Made by a program: the position numbers and the translations under genes
In this document: positions 31,001 through 42,255 of the stretch, piece after piece
How the letters are laid out: each line of letters starts with the position of its first letter
Numbering within the stretch: position 1 is the stretch's first letter
Notes under the pieces: model-generated
The model's database searches: none
What the model was told of the DNA's origin: nothing
Seen by the model: the letters and a program-made list of their open reading frames with translations, nothing else
Assembly (NCBI GenBank): GCA_964020085.1
Contig: OZ026596.1
Coordinates: 43,003,408 to 43,067,407 of the forward strand
Source of the DNA: Micromussa lordhowensis
Lineage: Eukaryota > Cnidaria > Anthozoa > Scleractinia > Lobophylliidae
Reading direction: 5' to 3'
Length of the DNA: 64,000 bases

Positions 31001-34000
31001 AGCCACTATTTTAGTGGTCTTTTGTTTGCCTCCAAATTAGCCCTTGTTACCTCGTTCTTAGACTCGAAATTCAAAAGAATATTTTCCCTTGAACGAGGCA
31101 AATTCAACGTTCTTAAACTCGAAATTGAACGAGGCAAAAAGGATTAATTTGCAAGCAAACAAAAGAACACTAAAATGGCAGCCATTTTGGAATAAGGTGT
31201 ATACTAATGAAAACAAATATGTTATGTAAAGAGAACACAACGATAATAGTATTGTGAACGGTAGCACACTATCAGCAGTTCTATAAACCGCCTAGTTCAG
31301 CAAGCAACTTGCAGAGGAATATAGGAGACTGGTACCCAGGAAGAAGCCCCATGCCACTCGCTTGATTTGGCGCGAAATATTTTAATAATTACATACGTTT
31401 GTAAGTGATGCAAACCATCCTTAGGCCTTTTCGTGTACTTTACGCTCGTCTGCAAGAGGAAGAGAGCACCTAGAAACTAGGCTGGAAAGTTGTAAAAGCT
31501 TACCAAAGTGACGCCAACATACCTTTCTTTATTCCAGAGGCAAAGAAATGGGTGAACTTGAAAGTTGTAAACCAAGTTGGAACACGAGTCAAGCTAAAAG
31601 CCGACAGGATCCTACCCAGTGCTGTACTAAGCAGCGGAGAAATCTTTGTGTACCATCAGCTCTTGAACGAAACTGACAGAAAGGCTAAGATCACTCTAAA
31701 AGCAGTGGACGAGTACACAGGCAAACCGCTGATCCTTAACGGAGACAGTAAGCTGATTGTCACGCCCACTACTTATGACGACACACAGGAGGCCTACGTG
31801 TCACGAGAAGGTGAGTCGTGAGCCATACTCAGTCTCCTCCTTAGATCTTATGTCCGTAGAGACGTGGAACTAGCATTAGTTGTAAAATTCTCTCTTGATT
31901 TTTTCTGATAGAGATTCAATAGAATGAAGAACTCTCGATTTGCAGAGCCATAAATTCTCGAATGTGGTGCAAAGTCTTGCTTCTTTACTTTGGGATAAAC
32001 CCCTTACAGACCTCAACTTGGTTTATTTAATTTTAAGACGCTCTCCCAGTTTTGTGGTGTATATTGTTAACGTGAATTACTTTACTTTGGTGCCTTGATG
32101 GATACTCTAAGATGAGTGCCAAGTTAAAAAAAGAGTTGAGAGTTGAAAATTGCCGCACGAAAACACGGCTTCTTAACTTGGGTTCGAAAACGTGGGTTCT
32201 GGGTTTTTCTAGGTTCTTTTTCTCGATTTTTTCCAGTTCCTCTCGTCACTCTTGGTGAACTCAGGGAAAAGATACACTGGTCGAAGTCTATTCAATACAG
32301 GGCCATTCTATTATTGTCACAAAAATTAAGATTGGCAGTGCTTTTCTTTTCCTTTCAAGTGTTCTGTAACAGTCCATTCGTGGACTGAAACGATATTCAG
32401 ACTCTTTATTTTGTAGATCCATATTGTATAGTTTATACGTTTGATAGAGAGTTTCTCTGCTGATTCCGCTGTACATGTATTCTCGTTAACTGTAGACTCA
32501 AGAAGTGGTATCCTGCATGCGAGACACGGACACATTGTCAAGAGTCTAGGCAAGTGCTTCATGTTTTTATCACTAAAATGTCTACCTAAACGGCACACGG
32601 AAAAGAGAGCTTGTACTGAACTGACGGATAAACGTTAACACAACAAACTGAACGCTTGTCTAACTGTGCACAATGTTTACCCTTTCTAAACTCAACAATG
32701 CTACATCGTAGATTATTTATAAAACTGATGAGTATTTTGGGTGGCTATAACGAGTAACGGGATAAGGGAAGGTTTAGCTCTTGCTCATCATGACTTATTT
32801 GCCCTTCCCACGACATCTAAATATCTCGAATTTTATTCCTCAGTTAGGTTTTTTCCACTTATGATATAAAGTTTACGAACGAATCTTTCAGAAAAATTAA
32901 GTTTTCACAGAAATTATCTGTCATTGAACTTGATATTCTCCTATGTGCAAGCACCCTTCATAAAATTGGAGAAAGAACCACGGCTTATCCAAGGAGGGCT
33001 GAAGCTGCGCTACATAACAATACATAAACTACTTTACCGAGCGCATTATGGGTACAAAAGACATCTGGGGACTATTTTGTACACCATCATTCCCTGCGAG
33101 CTGCAATAGAATCAAAGTGAGGATGCAAACTATCGTAGTTTAACGTTAATTGTCTTTGCCTCTGTTTTTATTTATTTTTTCCTGTGTGATGTTTATTCCT
33201 CATTAGGACCCGGTAACAGATGGTTCTATGTGAAGCTTATCAACCATGCAGGAGGACATGTCAGGGTAAGTCCGGACCAGATCCTCCCGGCCACCACGCT
33301 CGACGTTGACGAATCCCAAGTAGAGTATGCGCGCCTTGAGCCTGGTGACGAGTACAAGAGGATTGTCCTCAGAGCGGTAGATGTGAAGAATGACGAGCCA
33401 CTGAAGTTAAACGGCGAGTTTACGCTGGCTCTAAGGCCTGATGACGCAGGCGATGTGGCAAGAGTGAAGATCACTCGAGGAGGTAAATGAAGGGAGGGGT
33501 GGGTGGGTGGGGGCGATATAAAGAGATTTCCTGTGATTGTTAATTGCGACTTCTCCCACTCTTTTTTAGATACAATTTATGCTAAATGCGACAACTTTGT
33601 CGCTATGGAGGGAGACGATGGCAGGTTTGAGTACCAGATAACAGCCGATGATACAAAGAGTTGGTTTGACTCTGTTAGGGCCTGCAAGGTAAATAACAGT
33701 CCAGTTCCTGACCTTGATATTCTCACCTAGAAAAACAAACCGCTGTTAGGGTTAGGCAGTGGCAAGTTGAAACACTAAGTACCATTGGTAAACAAACGAG
33801 CCATTAAATGATTTTTCACACACTGAAATTGAAAGGCTCATGTTCAAAATTATCAGTCTTTCTTTACGTGAAACCGTAATTCTTTCGATTTGATTAATAT
33901 TATCGTGAAATCTTCCCAAAGGCACCAAGCGATTTCCCAGTTACTGATGCTAGAAAATGGCCATTTTACTCGGACTGAATACTGCGCGAGAACCGTGATT

Positions 34001-37000
34001 ATTTTTTTTAATTTACTATTTCTTTAAGCTCTGCGATGCGGAGCTACTCAGCGTTCACACGCACGAAGAAAATGACTTCATCACAAAACAGCTGCGCAAG
34101 TCGTCTGATGTGAACAAACTGTGGATCGGTATGTCATACAAGGAGAAAGTCCGAATGTGGTCCTGGATTGACGGCTCACGATACAGGTAAATACAGCAGT
34201 TATTTCTCAGGTGTCATGAAACGCACGTGCGTGAGCTACTGCTCATTTCCAGTGCTGCTCCTCCAAGAGTAGAAACTTAGGCCTTGGGTTTAACCACAGT
34301 TTATTACAATGGCAAATCAGTCAAATTTTTAAACTCACAGCTCAAACTTGCTCAAGTTTGTCCCACTCATACAGAAAGGCCCCAAGTAGTGGGCGAGAGC
34401 GGCCATGATAATTAAAAGGAAAACTTCGATCAAAACATGAGGCAATTTTTTTTTAAATAACTTCTGATCTTTGAGTGGATAGTTGTGCTTGATTGTATAC
34501 ATGGCACGGAAGGTGATTACAACTGATTTTCTGAATTCAACTTTACTCAATACGTAAAACTGAAAGTTCCCAACTCGGTCATGAAACATCTGTTGCTGAT
34601 ATCTCTCCAAACCAATAAAGAAAATCTCTCGAGTCGTGCGCATGTTTTTCTTCACCTTGCCTCTGTGTAAACTGGCAAAACGCATGCTCCGTTTGTGTTT
34701 GCTAGATACCAGAATTGGAAGGAAGGCCAACACTACGACGGAAAAGACGAACAGTGCGGTATAATGTACCAGCGGTATGACTGGGGAAGATGGGATGATG
34801 ACAACTGTTATAAGCCTCTGGGATACATCTGCAAAAGACGTGAGTACTGCCTGTCTGTCTTTCTACCGACCAACCAACCAACCTGTCAACCAACCAGTCA
34901 GAGAGACAGCTAGTCATTACTTGACCTAGTCAATCATCGAGTCAGTCAGTCATTTAAGAAATGACTCAGTCATTTAGTCAGTCGTACTCAGTCAGTCACT
35001 CACTTGGTCAGTCAGTCAGTTACTCAGTCAGTCACTCACTTAGTCAGTCAGTCAGTTACTCAGTCAGTCAGTCAGTCAGTCAGTCAGTCAGTCAGTCAGT
35101 CAGTCACTGACCCAGTCATTCAGTCTGTCAATCCGTCCATCCGTCATTCTGTCAATAGTCAGTTAATCCCTCAGTCAGTCAGTCAGTCAGTCAGTCAGTC
35201 AGTCAGTCAGGCACTTAGTACGTCACTCACTCACTCACTCACTCACTCACTCAAACAGTCAGTCAGGCAGGCAGGCAGTCAATCAGGTAGTCACTCACTT
35301 CGTCTGGCAGGCAGGCAGTCAGGTAGTCAATTAGTCAGTAAATGAAGGAACCAACCAACCAATCAACCAGTCAGTCAATCAATCAAACAGTCATTCATTC
35401 AGTTATTCAACAATCATTTATTAAACGTTATTCAAAACTATTTAAGTGTTATTCGAACAAGCAAGCAAGCATGAAATTTTCTTTGTTTCCATTTAAACAG
35501 ATCGAACAAGGAGTGCAGATCAATCAAAGGGCAAAAACGATTCTTCGAAAAACAAGAGTGGTAAGGCGCAATAACTGGGAAAGAGAAATGCAGATAGACC
35601 GGCCACACTTTATGATCACTCAGTCCTCGACTAAATCTTCAAACGTAGCTGCTTTTCAGTTCTTGTTGTCAGCGTTGTAGTTTTTGCATCCTCTTTTACA
35701 ATTTACTTCGTCAATAATAAAACTAAACCAAAACAGGCCAAAAGCAACATGTAACGCTTGTTCTGCATGACTCTTTGTTTCCGCCTAACAGCGTTGTAAT
35801 AGCGTTTTTTTTTTCTTTTAAATAATTCCTGTGTTTTAACACCGAAGCTTTGAACTGTAATGCTTTCGAATGATCTGACTAATTTTCGTATTAAGAAGTT
35901 ATCAAATTTACTAGTTGTCACAGGAAAATACTGATCACATTATTATGCACTTGACACTATGATGAAATAAACTAAACTAGTTGTGTCACAGTTCTAATGG
36001 TGTGTTGACTTTACTTTGCGAAAATACTAACACAAAAAGATTAGGGTATTTATATAATTTACTCCTTTCACTGCAGCCGTGTGGTTCATAATAAATAATG
36101 ATAATGATAATAATATTATAAGTGTTAATTAAACTTTACTTATAGCTAACTATTATATGATAATAACGGAAGTAAATAGATAGTAATTTGAGTGAAAAGG
36201 TAAATAAAGTTCTCGTCAACAACCTTCGTCTTAAAGGAAATGTTTTAACGTATCAATATATATTTATTTCAAGCTCGCTCCTGTGTCGAGGAAATTCGTA
36301 GTGGGATACAGGGAGCTCTCTAAAATACTGACTTAATACGTGCTAAGTATTATCTTTGCGATGCACGCAATCAACCAAGAATTAATGTGAAACTCAAGAA
36401 CGTAAGCTACTAAGGTAAAGAAACCTTAGGATGGTTAATTAAACTGAACAATAATTTTTCAAGGTGGCCCTTCTTAATTTAAATTGTAATTTAAGCTTAT
36501 TATTCAGACACGACATCAAACTTAACGGAGGAAAGAGGAAAACTCTTGTCCACCTCTAATCCAAAACATTGTTTATATTAAGAGAGCTTTGCGCAGTTGT
36601 AAGTTGTGTTACTCTACCTGTGCTGTCATGTTGCAGAGTGTCCAAATGTTTTACCAGAGTGCCCCTCCCTGTGTAGGATTGTTAAGGTTCCCGGATCTTG
36701 TCCTCAGTGCGACTGTGGGCCGCTTGTTAAAGGTTTGTTTCCTTGGAGACCCCAGCTGACGTAACAATTGTTGGATTCTTCTAGCTTTTTTTTCCATTTG
36801 AATAACAAGAGGCAGGATTCTACAGTAGCGCGTGCGAGGATTTGTCTAAAAGAGTACTGTCTACGGGTTACATCATTTGTGTCTTGTTTTACATCAAATC
36901 GATGTAAAGTTCATTGTATTTTGCTTATTGTCTGTTATCGGTGGAACTCTCACACGATTGCTAACATATATTTCAGCAAGTATCCACACCTGGGGCTAAT

Positions 37001-37853
37001 TCCTTGGGCTGGCATACATATTATGTACTGCATAAACAGTCGGATGAGGGACAATTTAGAAGACGCGCTCGACAGCTTTCAACTCAGTCTCCAGTTGAAA
37101 AAAAAAACCTTCCAAGCACTTGCGAGAACTTCAGCGTGATGTCAGTATGAAGTCATAAGATTTTAGAATGTTGCCATCTCTGAAGAAAACCACGGGCTCG
37201 ATCTATCATCGGACAGAAGGGTTTTTTCAGTTTTAAAGTTTTATGACTGATCACCCGGCAACCGATGTATCTGTTTTCCGTTTGAAATAAAGCTCCACGA
37301 TGGTTTGGTTGAAATAAACGTTCGATGTCGATTAACTGTCACTCAAAGATCTACTTCTTGTCTTTCGCTTTCCGTCTTTCGCTCTCCATCATTAAAAAGA
37401 CAGCTCCAGTCAGACGTATCGCGAGCTTCCCCCGCCTCCAGCTAACCCTTATAAACCAAGCTCGTTGACTAATTGTTTTCGCATTTTCTCCAAACAGGTT
37501 ATGACACAATGAGTGCAGCAGAACAAGCCAAAGTGCGGCGGATGTTCTCCCAAGCCAACCACCAAGTGCTGGAGGCCAGGCGGGCGCAGATTGAGGAGGC
37601 ACACGCCATACGCCGATCCAGGATCATGCAGGAGGCAGGCCGCTTAATGGCAGAGTCACGCAATCTTCAGCAGGTCGCCATGCTAGAAGGAATACCTCTG
37701 AATCTTCCGCTTCAACCAGTACATCGAAGGGAGATGATAATGAAGCCCAAAAAAAGCGAAACCGAAATAAGAAAAACCAAGAACTTGGCTCATGAGATAG
37801 CAAGCTTGATCAGCGATATCGAGAAGACAGAGAAAGAGGAAAAGAGTAGTTAA
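28071..37853 (+). CDS. Secreted C-type lectin-domain protein with His-rich segment and duplicated novel domain, 10 exons
   Basis: Exons: 28071-28140, 29064-29159, 30381-30596, 31538-31810, 33207-33482, 33570-33688, 34029-34186, 34706-34839, 36637-36732, 37498-37853; all GT/AG, frame closed, 597 aa. Residues 1-23 are a signal peptide; an in-frame TGA lies two codons before the ATG. Residues 56-127 end in a run of ~13 His plus Arg. Residues 128-218 and 219-310, one exon each, are two copies of an unrecognised domain (VNLKVVNQVG/FYVKLINHAG, RILP/QILP, KAVDEYTGKPLILNGD/RAVDVKNDEPLKLNGE). Residues 311-447 are a C-type lectin domain (LWIGM, CGIM, RWDDDNC, YICK) over three exons. The EPN-type calcium/sugar motif is not present (EGQ), so sugar binding is uncertain. 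Residues 448-479 have eight Cys. The tail from 480 is charged and helical. Probably extracellular; function unknown. Confidence 0.85.
29228..29400 (+). mobile_element. Diverged SINE-like fragment
   Basis: CTTGGACAAGACACTATCCC followed by an AGTGTATGTGCG segment parallels the CTTGGGCAAGACACTGTCCC...AGGTGTATAAATGGG order of the SINE-like copy at 18724-18985, but with many differences. Confidence 0.35.
29504..30061. mobile_element. TTAA-flanked TIR element (same group as 833-1373)
   Basis: Ends AGTGGTACTATGATCAAAAA and its imperfect inverse (TTTTTTTGGTTGTAGTACCACT), flanked by TTAA at 29500-29503 and 30062-30065. Like the copy at 833-1373 it contains a GACGTCATTTTCTCC segment. Inserted in intron 2 of the lectin-domain gene; non-coding. 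Confidence 0.65.
30981..31203. mobile_element. Small TIR element with TATACACYTTATTCCAAAAT ends
   Basis: The left end TATACACTTTATTCCAAAAT matches the inverse of ATTTTGGAATAAGGTGTATA, with complementarity continuing ~60 bases (TTTTAGTGG...CTTTTGTTTGC). Flanking TA could be part of a TA target site. Lies in intron 3 of the lectin-domain gene. Confidence 0.65.
31811..33206. other. Intron 4 of the lectin-domain gene, nothing recognised
   Basis: 1.4 kb between the exons carrying the two copies of the duplicated domain. No transposon termini or RNA genes recognised; overlapping short frames near 32140-32640 on both strands are not supported. Confidence 0.4.
34860..35420 (+). repeat. CAGT/GTCA tetranucleotide microsatellite in intron 8
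   Basis: Long runs of (CAGT)n with ACTC and CAAC variants. The 113-codon SQSVSQSV frame through it is a translation of the repeat, not a gene. Purest between 35055-35105 and 35175-35210. Confidence 0.85.
35421..36636. other. Rest of intron 8, AT-rich, no gene
   Basis: AT-rich DNA with a short AATAATGATAATGATAATAATATTATAA stretch near 36092. No recognised element before the exon at 36637. Confidence 0.4.
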
Positions 37854-38699
37854 CTTAGTGTAACGAGGAACACTTGATCAAGTTTTGAGTAGAAAAATTG
37901 AATCGCATTTTCAGAAGAACTTGCTGGACGGCTTTGTTCAGAATGGGGTTATAGCGATCGATTACACGCGTATCTGTATATAAACCCCAAATTTCCTGAG
38001 CGTTGATTTAGGAAATACAAATAGCACATACTTGGTAGAAGGGGAATAAGATCAACATGAAACCCGTAGCTACACCCTCCCCCTCCCCACCCAATCCCGC
38101 ACCCCCCCACCACTTCCCCGTGTCTTCCCCTAAACAAGTCCTCTTGGCTATTTGCCATCGACTCAATTTACCTTTCGTCCGGAGGAATCTATAATCTACC
38201 CGGTGAGCACAAAAACCGGAGAGCAAAAAGATATTCGAACATATGCCCCAGAAAAAAGGAGCACCCCTCTCACCTAGCCTGCACGGCAGGCGTTCGTAAT
38301 ACGCCTGCAACGTAGACTACCTTTCACCTTCTTTCGTCCGTTTTAATCTAAGATTTGGTATGGAATTTCCTTAAGATATGGTTGTTACTAAAATGAAAAT
38401 TAGCAGTTTTAAAAAAAGGCAATTAGCATAATAGAGGGGAACAAATGTCGGCAAAGAAAAGAGACTTCATATTTTGGAGTGAGAAACTGAAAAAGTAAAA
38501 TTTATAACTGAAGTGAATAAACGTTGCAAATCTTTTATATTCCTCTTACGTGACTTCAAGAAGCGGAAGAGCTGGGAAAGCTGAGCGCGGAGCGAGAACA
38601 TTTCTTCGGTGTTTGAAAAGCGTGAGAAAGAGGAGCGCATGCTAGTCCTTCGAGCCGGAACTACTAAAAACCGCGAAGGACTTTGTGAGAATGCTATGA
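37854..38699. other. 3' flank of the lectin-domain gene, no further gene
   Basis: An AATAAA at 38516-38521 is the nearest clear poly(A)-type hexamer after the stop, 663 bases away. The C-rich tract near 38085-38125 produces spurious frames. Nothing else recognised before the tRNA array. Confidence 0.35.
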
Positions 38700-39118
38700 T
38701 CGGTGTCAATTCTTCCCTGAATAATTGCCTAGTACGTTTTAGTTTACATCACTTTTGAAAATATGTTCAGTTTTTTTTAATAGGGTTTTTCTGGTTGTTT
38801 TTTGGATATAAAAAATAGTTGTCCTTGCAGCCGAGCAAAGAATTGGCGCTCTGTCTTCGTTTTTCATCAGATTAAAGAGAGTTGTTTCTGAACGTCAGAT
38901 ATGGCGGATATAAAGGAAGCTTAGCAATCTGCTCCCAGTAACAGAGGTTCAATTGCATGCTCCACATCTCCCGACATGTCCCTGGTAGGCGAGGCAAAAA
39001 TACTTAAGTGACTGTATGGAAAAAAACAACCGCTGGGTCGCGCCCCAACGAAACCCTACTTTTAAAGCGAGTGTGCCCTTGGAACGAAACACCTCCTGGC
39101 TGTAAAACAAAGAAAACT

Positions 39119-39190
39119 GGGCCTGTCCGGGAGTTGAACCCGGGACCTCTCGCACCCTAAGCGAAAATCATGCCACTAGACCAACAGGCC
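39119..39190 (-). tRNA. tRNA-Pro(AGG), copy 1
   Basis: 72-nt cloverleaf with acceptor GGCCTGT/ACAGGCC, anticodon loop TTAGGGT, and T arm CCGGGTTCAACTCCCGG. TTTT follows within ten bases as Pol III terminator. This copy has TTCGC instead of CTCGC in the anticodon stem, giving a G-U pair. Confidence 0.95.
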
Positions 39191-39453
39191 AGACCTTATC
39201 TACGTTTTTGTTGGCAAAGGCGTTAATCTGTCACCTCACCCGATCATTGGCCTGCTTTGTTTCCTCTTGAAGGCAATGTTATTGCTGTCCAAGACGGCTA
39301 ATTCTCCAATTCCCCACGTCATTAAAGCAATATACGGTTAGAAGGAAAAACTAAATTATTGCTCATGTTTTAGCAACAGTCTTGTTACGAGTAAATCAGA
39401 GAGTAAATCCTTAAGAGTGAATTCTGAAGCTAAGTGATCTTAAATTCAGGGAA

Positions 39454-39527
<74 letters not shown>
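39454..39527 (+). tRNA. tRNA-Asn(GTT), copy 1
   Basis: 74-nt cloverleaf: acceptor GTCTCCG/CGGGGAC, D arm GCGCAATCGGTTAGCGC, anticodon loop CTGTTAA, T arm GGTGGTTCAAGCCCACC. TTTT terminator at 39532. Confidence 0.96.
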
Positions 39528-39529
<2 letters not shown>

Positions 39530-39805
39530 ACCTTTTGGCATTGTTCAATAAAAATGATTGTTAGTTTTTTTCTATAATTTGCCTAAAAAAAATTCATGAT
39601 TTGTTCATCCGTTGATTACTCGGCGTGAAATAGACCGCAAAATACCGCGTTTACAAAACCTTTTTCAGTCATTTCAGTCCATAAACTGACATACAGTAGC
39701 TTGGGCGGCAACATATAAATGTTTGGTTCACTACCCTCACCTTTCACAAATTAAGTTAACCCCTCAACAGCGTCATAAAAGGCAAAAACAACGTTCACTT
39801 ACCTT

Positions 39806-40208
39806 AGTTATATGGGCTCGACTAGGGCCTAAAACCTTGATCTGATGTTGAGGTCTGATGGCTAAGGGTTGCGCAAGAAAAGACGTGTGAAGCGTCACGC
39901 GCAGCGTGACGCCCTCACTTGGTCAGGAGTCACGAACGAAGGGTCGCGCAAGTAAAGTCACGTGATGTGTCACGCATAGTTTCGCGCGCTCATTCGCTCA
40001 CACTCACGAATCACACAACAACATGTTTTTTTAAAGAAAATTTACATTTACTTTGTCTACTTAGCCACCTATTTACAAGTGGGAACGTGTGCTGCAATCT
40101 TATGACCAGCGTCCCTTTACAAATCATACAACAACATGTTTTTCAAATAAAATTCACATTTACAAGTGGGAACGTGTGCTGCAATCCTATGACCAGCGTC
40201 CCTTTACA
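39806..40208. repeat. Left Polinton-like terminal inverted repeat
   Basis: GCAAGTAAAGTCACGTGATG and the following ~150 bases to GACCAGCGTCCCTTTACAA are the reverse complement of 54819-54986. The left copy contains an internal ~110-base duplication (ATCACACAACAACATG / ATCATACAACAACATG blocks) and ~115 outer bases absent from the right copy. Confidence 0.75.
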
Positions 40209-41278
40209 AAAGTCTTATCGTGTCTACATTAGATAAATTATAATCAGACGCCTCGGAATGCATTTGATGAGGATCGAAGTTTGCAATTGACTGTCTCATA
40301 TTATGCAGTATTTCGTCTTCCGTGAGACCAAGTTCCACAATTATTAAATGATTATTGTTAGCATTAAAGATTTCTCCGTAATATTCCGTATTGTGCAGTC
40401 TCCAAAATGGACGTTGACGCCAATTCATTCTAAATTTCTCTGCTACAAAACGAACAGAGAAGAAACAAAAAAAGATGTTTTCAAACAGACCTAGAGTGGA
40501 AACGTAATTTGAAATCTTATTGATTGGAGGCAGATGATGAAAATTGATAATTATGATAAGTACTGAATCGTTGCTGAGGATCGTGTTGCATGATCGTATC
40601 GTGTACATTGCTTTCAATTTCGGTGATATCACCTAACATAATTATCAATAAAAATCCTGTCGTGGCATCGATCATTTGTCCAAAATAAGTAGACCCCCTT
40701 TGCCAAAGCGGTCTCTCCCTCCACAGGAACCACACAGCTGGGTACTCTAAAACTGTTTCTGAGAAAAATAAATACTATTATTGATAATGTTCCCATCCGT
40801 AGTACATTTGATAGCGATCGAAATAAAAAACATAAATATCAATGTTTTCTTGTATAGTTGTCGGTTGGATTCCTAGCGATACGGTCATGACATAACCATC
40901 TATGCAGTCTCGAATTTGGCCCATCCATTCTCCATTGTCATCCCGCCAAAAAGAACGTTCACGCCAAATATGTCTTATTCTAGACATAAACTGTTCCGTA
41001 AACTCGTTTGTAGGACTCGGGGGAGGGGTTTCTTCCTGCATTATCTCCTCACTTAACAGAGAAAAGAAGTCCTCACCTTCAATATTTGCTTCATCCATTA
41101 CGATCTCTCCAGTTTCTGTTAACTGAGTCCTGCAGTGAGGACAAGTTACTGAATTGTTTTGGTTGTGGCACGTACCGCCCATGTAGAAAAACAGTCATTA
41201 TCGACAGCATTGAAGGGGGAAAGGTTCTGTGACTTCTGACAAACAGACGATGCACTTGTTTTCTGACATTTCGGCCAT
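40204..41278 (-). CDS. Putative multi-exon gene: zinc-finger-like start plus three related WRxRxxW modules
   Basis: The minus strand starts near 41278 with MSENKCIVC; after a frame break or intron comes VTCPHCRTQL, so the two CxxC pairs resemble parts of a RING finger. Three related ~60-aa modules follow: IWRERSFWRDDNGEWMGQI (~40790-40975), LWRERPLWQRGSTYFGQM (~40520-40735) and NWRQRPFWRLHNTEYYGEI (~40210-40440). Each continues with an LG, T..EI..N and FD..Q pattern. Acceptor-like sites TTTTTCTCAG (next base 40758) and CGTTTTGTAG (next base 40442) precede modules 2 and 3, suggesting one exon per module; donors are less clear. The last module ends right at the inner edge of the Polinton-like TIR, so this may be cargo of that element. 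No family recognised for the module. Confidence 0.5.
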
Positions 41279-42183
41279 TGCTTTTCTTGAAATGAGTTTA
41301 TATAATATATATATATATATATATATATTTTGAACGTAAGTTCTTTTCAGATCCTAACTGAGTTTTGTAAAGTTCCTGTAGTTATCTGGAAAAGTTTTAT
41401 TTACTAACTTCGACTAGAGTGAACAATAGCGTTCAATTGGATTCAACTACTTACCTTCAACTACTTACCTTCAACTACCAAATAGGCCCCCATGCCTCTA
41501 GCTCCACTTAAACCCAATATATTGCTTGGATAACGTTATGGGTCATTTATAAAATTATTCTCAAAAATAGAAGATAGAAATGCCTAAGAGCTGCAAATAC
41601 GCCATTAATTTTTGCTACTAATACCGCACAAGCGAACAGTGCTTTTTACGAGTTATGATTGGTTAACTCGGAAGTGTTCCACTACGGTGAATAATTAAGA
41701 ATAATTTATTATTGGACAAGGTTGAGCAATATATATTGATCTGGGAGACACTGACAAATCACGTTATTTTGCGATAACCGAGTTTAATAATTGTTTTATC
41801 ATTCGATCACCAAGTTTGTTTTTATATTTAAATCACTCTCTGACAGCTCAGGGAAGCGATCTGCGATTTTTCACACAAGAGCGTGGTCTCAATTACGCAT
41901 GAGCAGAATATTATTTGCAGCAAAGCACATTTAGACGGTACTTTCGCATGAGCAGACCATTATTTGTAGTCAGTTATGTGTAGCTCAAGTGGTAGGTTCT
42001 CGGCCAGTGAAAATGAAGGGAAAATGCATCGAATGATAAAATTAATTGTTTTTATCTTTAACTGGGATAAGCATTCAGGGTATTTATTAGCAGGACTCCT
42101 CTGGAGATCATTCACGCCTGATCCTTGCCTACTTATCCTACACAAAATAAGTACACAAAGAGCTTCTTCACTCTTTATCCTAA

Positions 42184-42255
42184 TCCTCGGTAGTACAGTG
42201 GTGAGTATCCCCGCCTGTCACGCGGGAGACCGGGGTTCGATTCCCCGCCGGGGAG
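42184..42255 (+). tRNA. tRNA-Asp(GTC), copy 1
   Basis: 72-nt cloverleaf with TCCTCGG/CCGGGGA acceptor, anticodon loop CTGTCAC, T arm CCGGGGTTCGATTCCCCG. D arm reads TAGTACAGTGG where the other two copies have TAGTATAGTGG. T-run terminator at 42269. Confidence 0.95.

Larger units (their letters stand above)
39806..41465. mobile_element. Truncated Polinton-like insertion splitting tRNA unit 1
   Basis: Compared with units 2-4, about 1.66 kb is inserted after CACTTACCTT. The insert begins AGTTATATGGGC; Polintons commonly begin AG. TACCTT precedes it (39800-39805) and recurs at 41452-41457 and 41466-41471, compatible with a 6-bp target duplication. Its left ~400 bases match, inverted, the terminal repeat at 54819-54997. 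It carries the module gene at 40204-41278 but no second terminal repeat at its right boundary, so its right end is deleted or rearranged. Confidence 0.65.

Noticed and set aside
34335..34733. 132-codon minus-strand frame in intron 7 of the lectin-domain gene
   Set aside because: No recognisable domain, overlaps the exon at 34706 on the other strand, and no splice or poly(A) support.
35004..35345. 113-codon SQSVSQSV frame
   Set aside because: It is a direct translation of the CAGT microsatellite in an intron.
36768..37139. 123-codon frame in intron 9 of the lectin-domain gene
   Set aside because: No domain and begins right after the splice donor at 36732; likely chance.
38949..39155. Frames starting REVPGSTPGQAQF (also at 42729, 44979, 47199)
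   Set aside because: They are readings through tRNA-Pro and its flank, repeated with every array unit; the tRNA explains the conservation.
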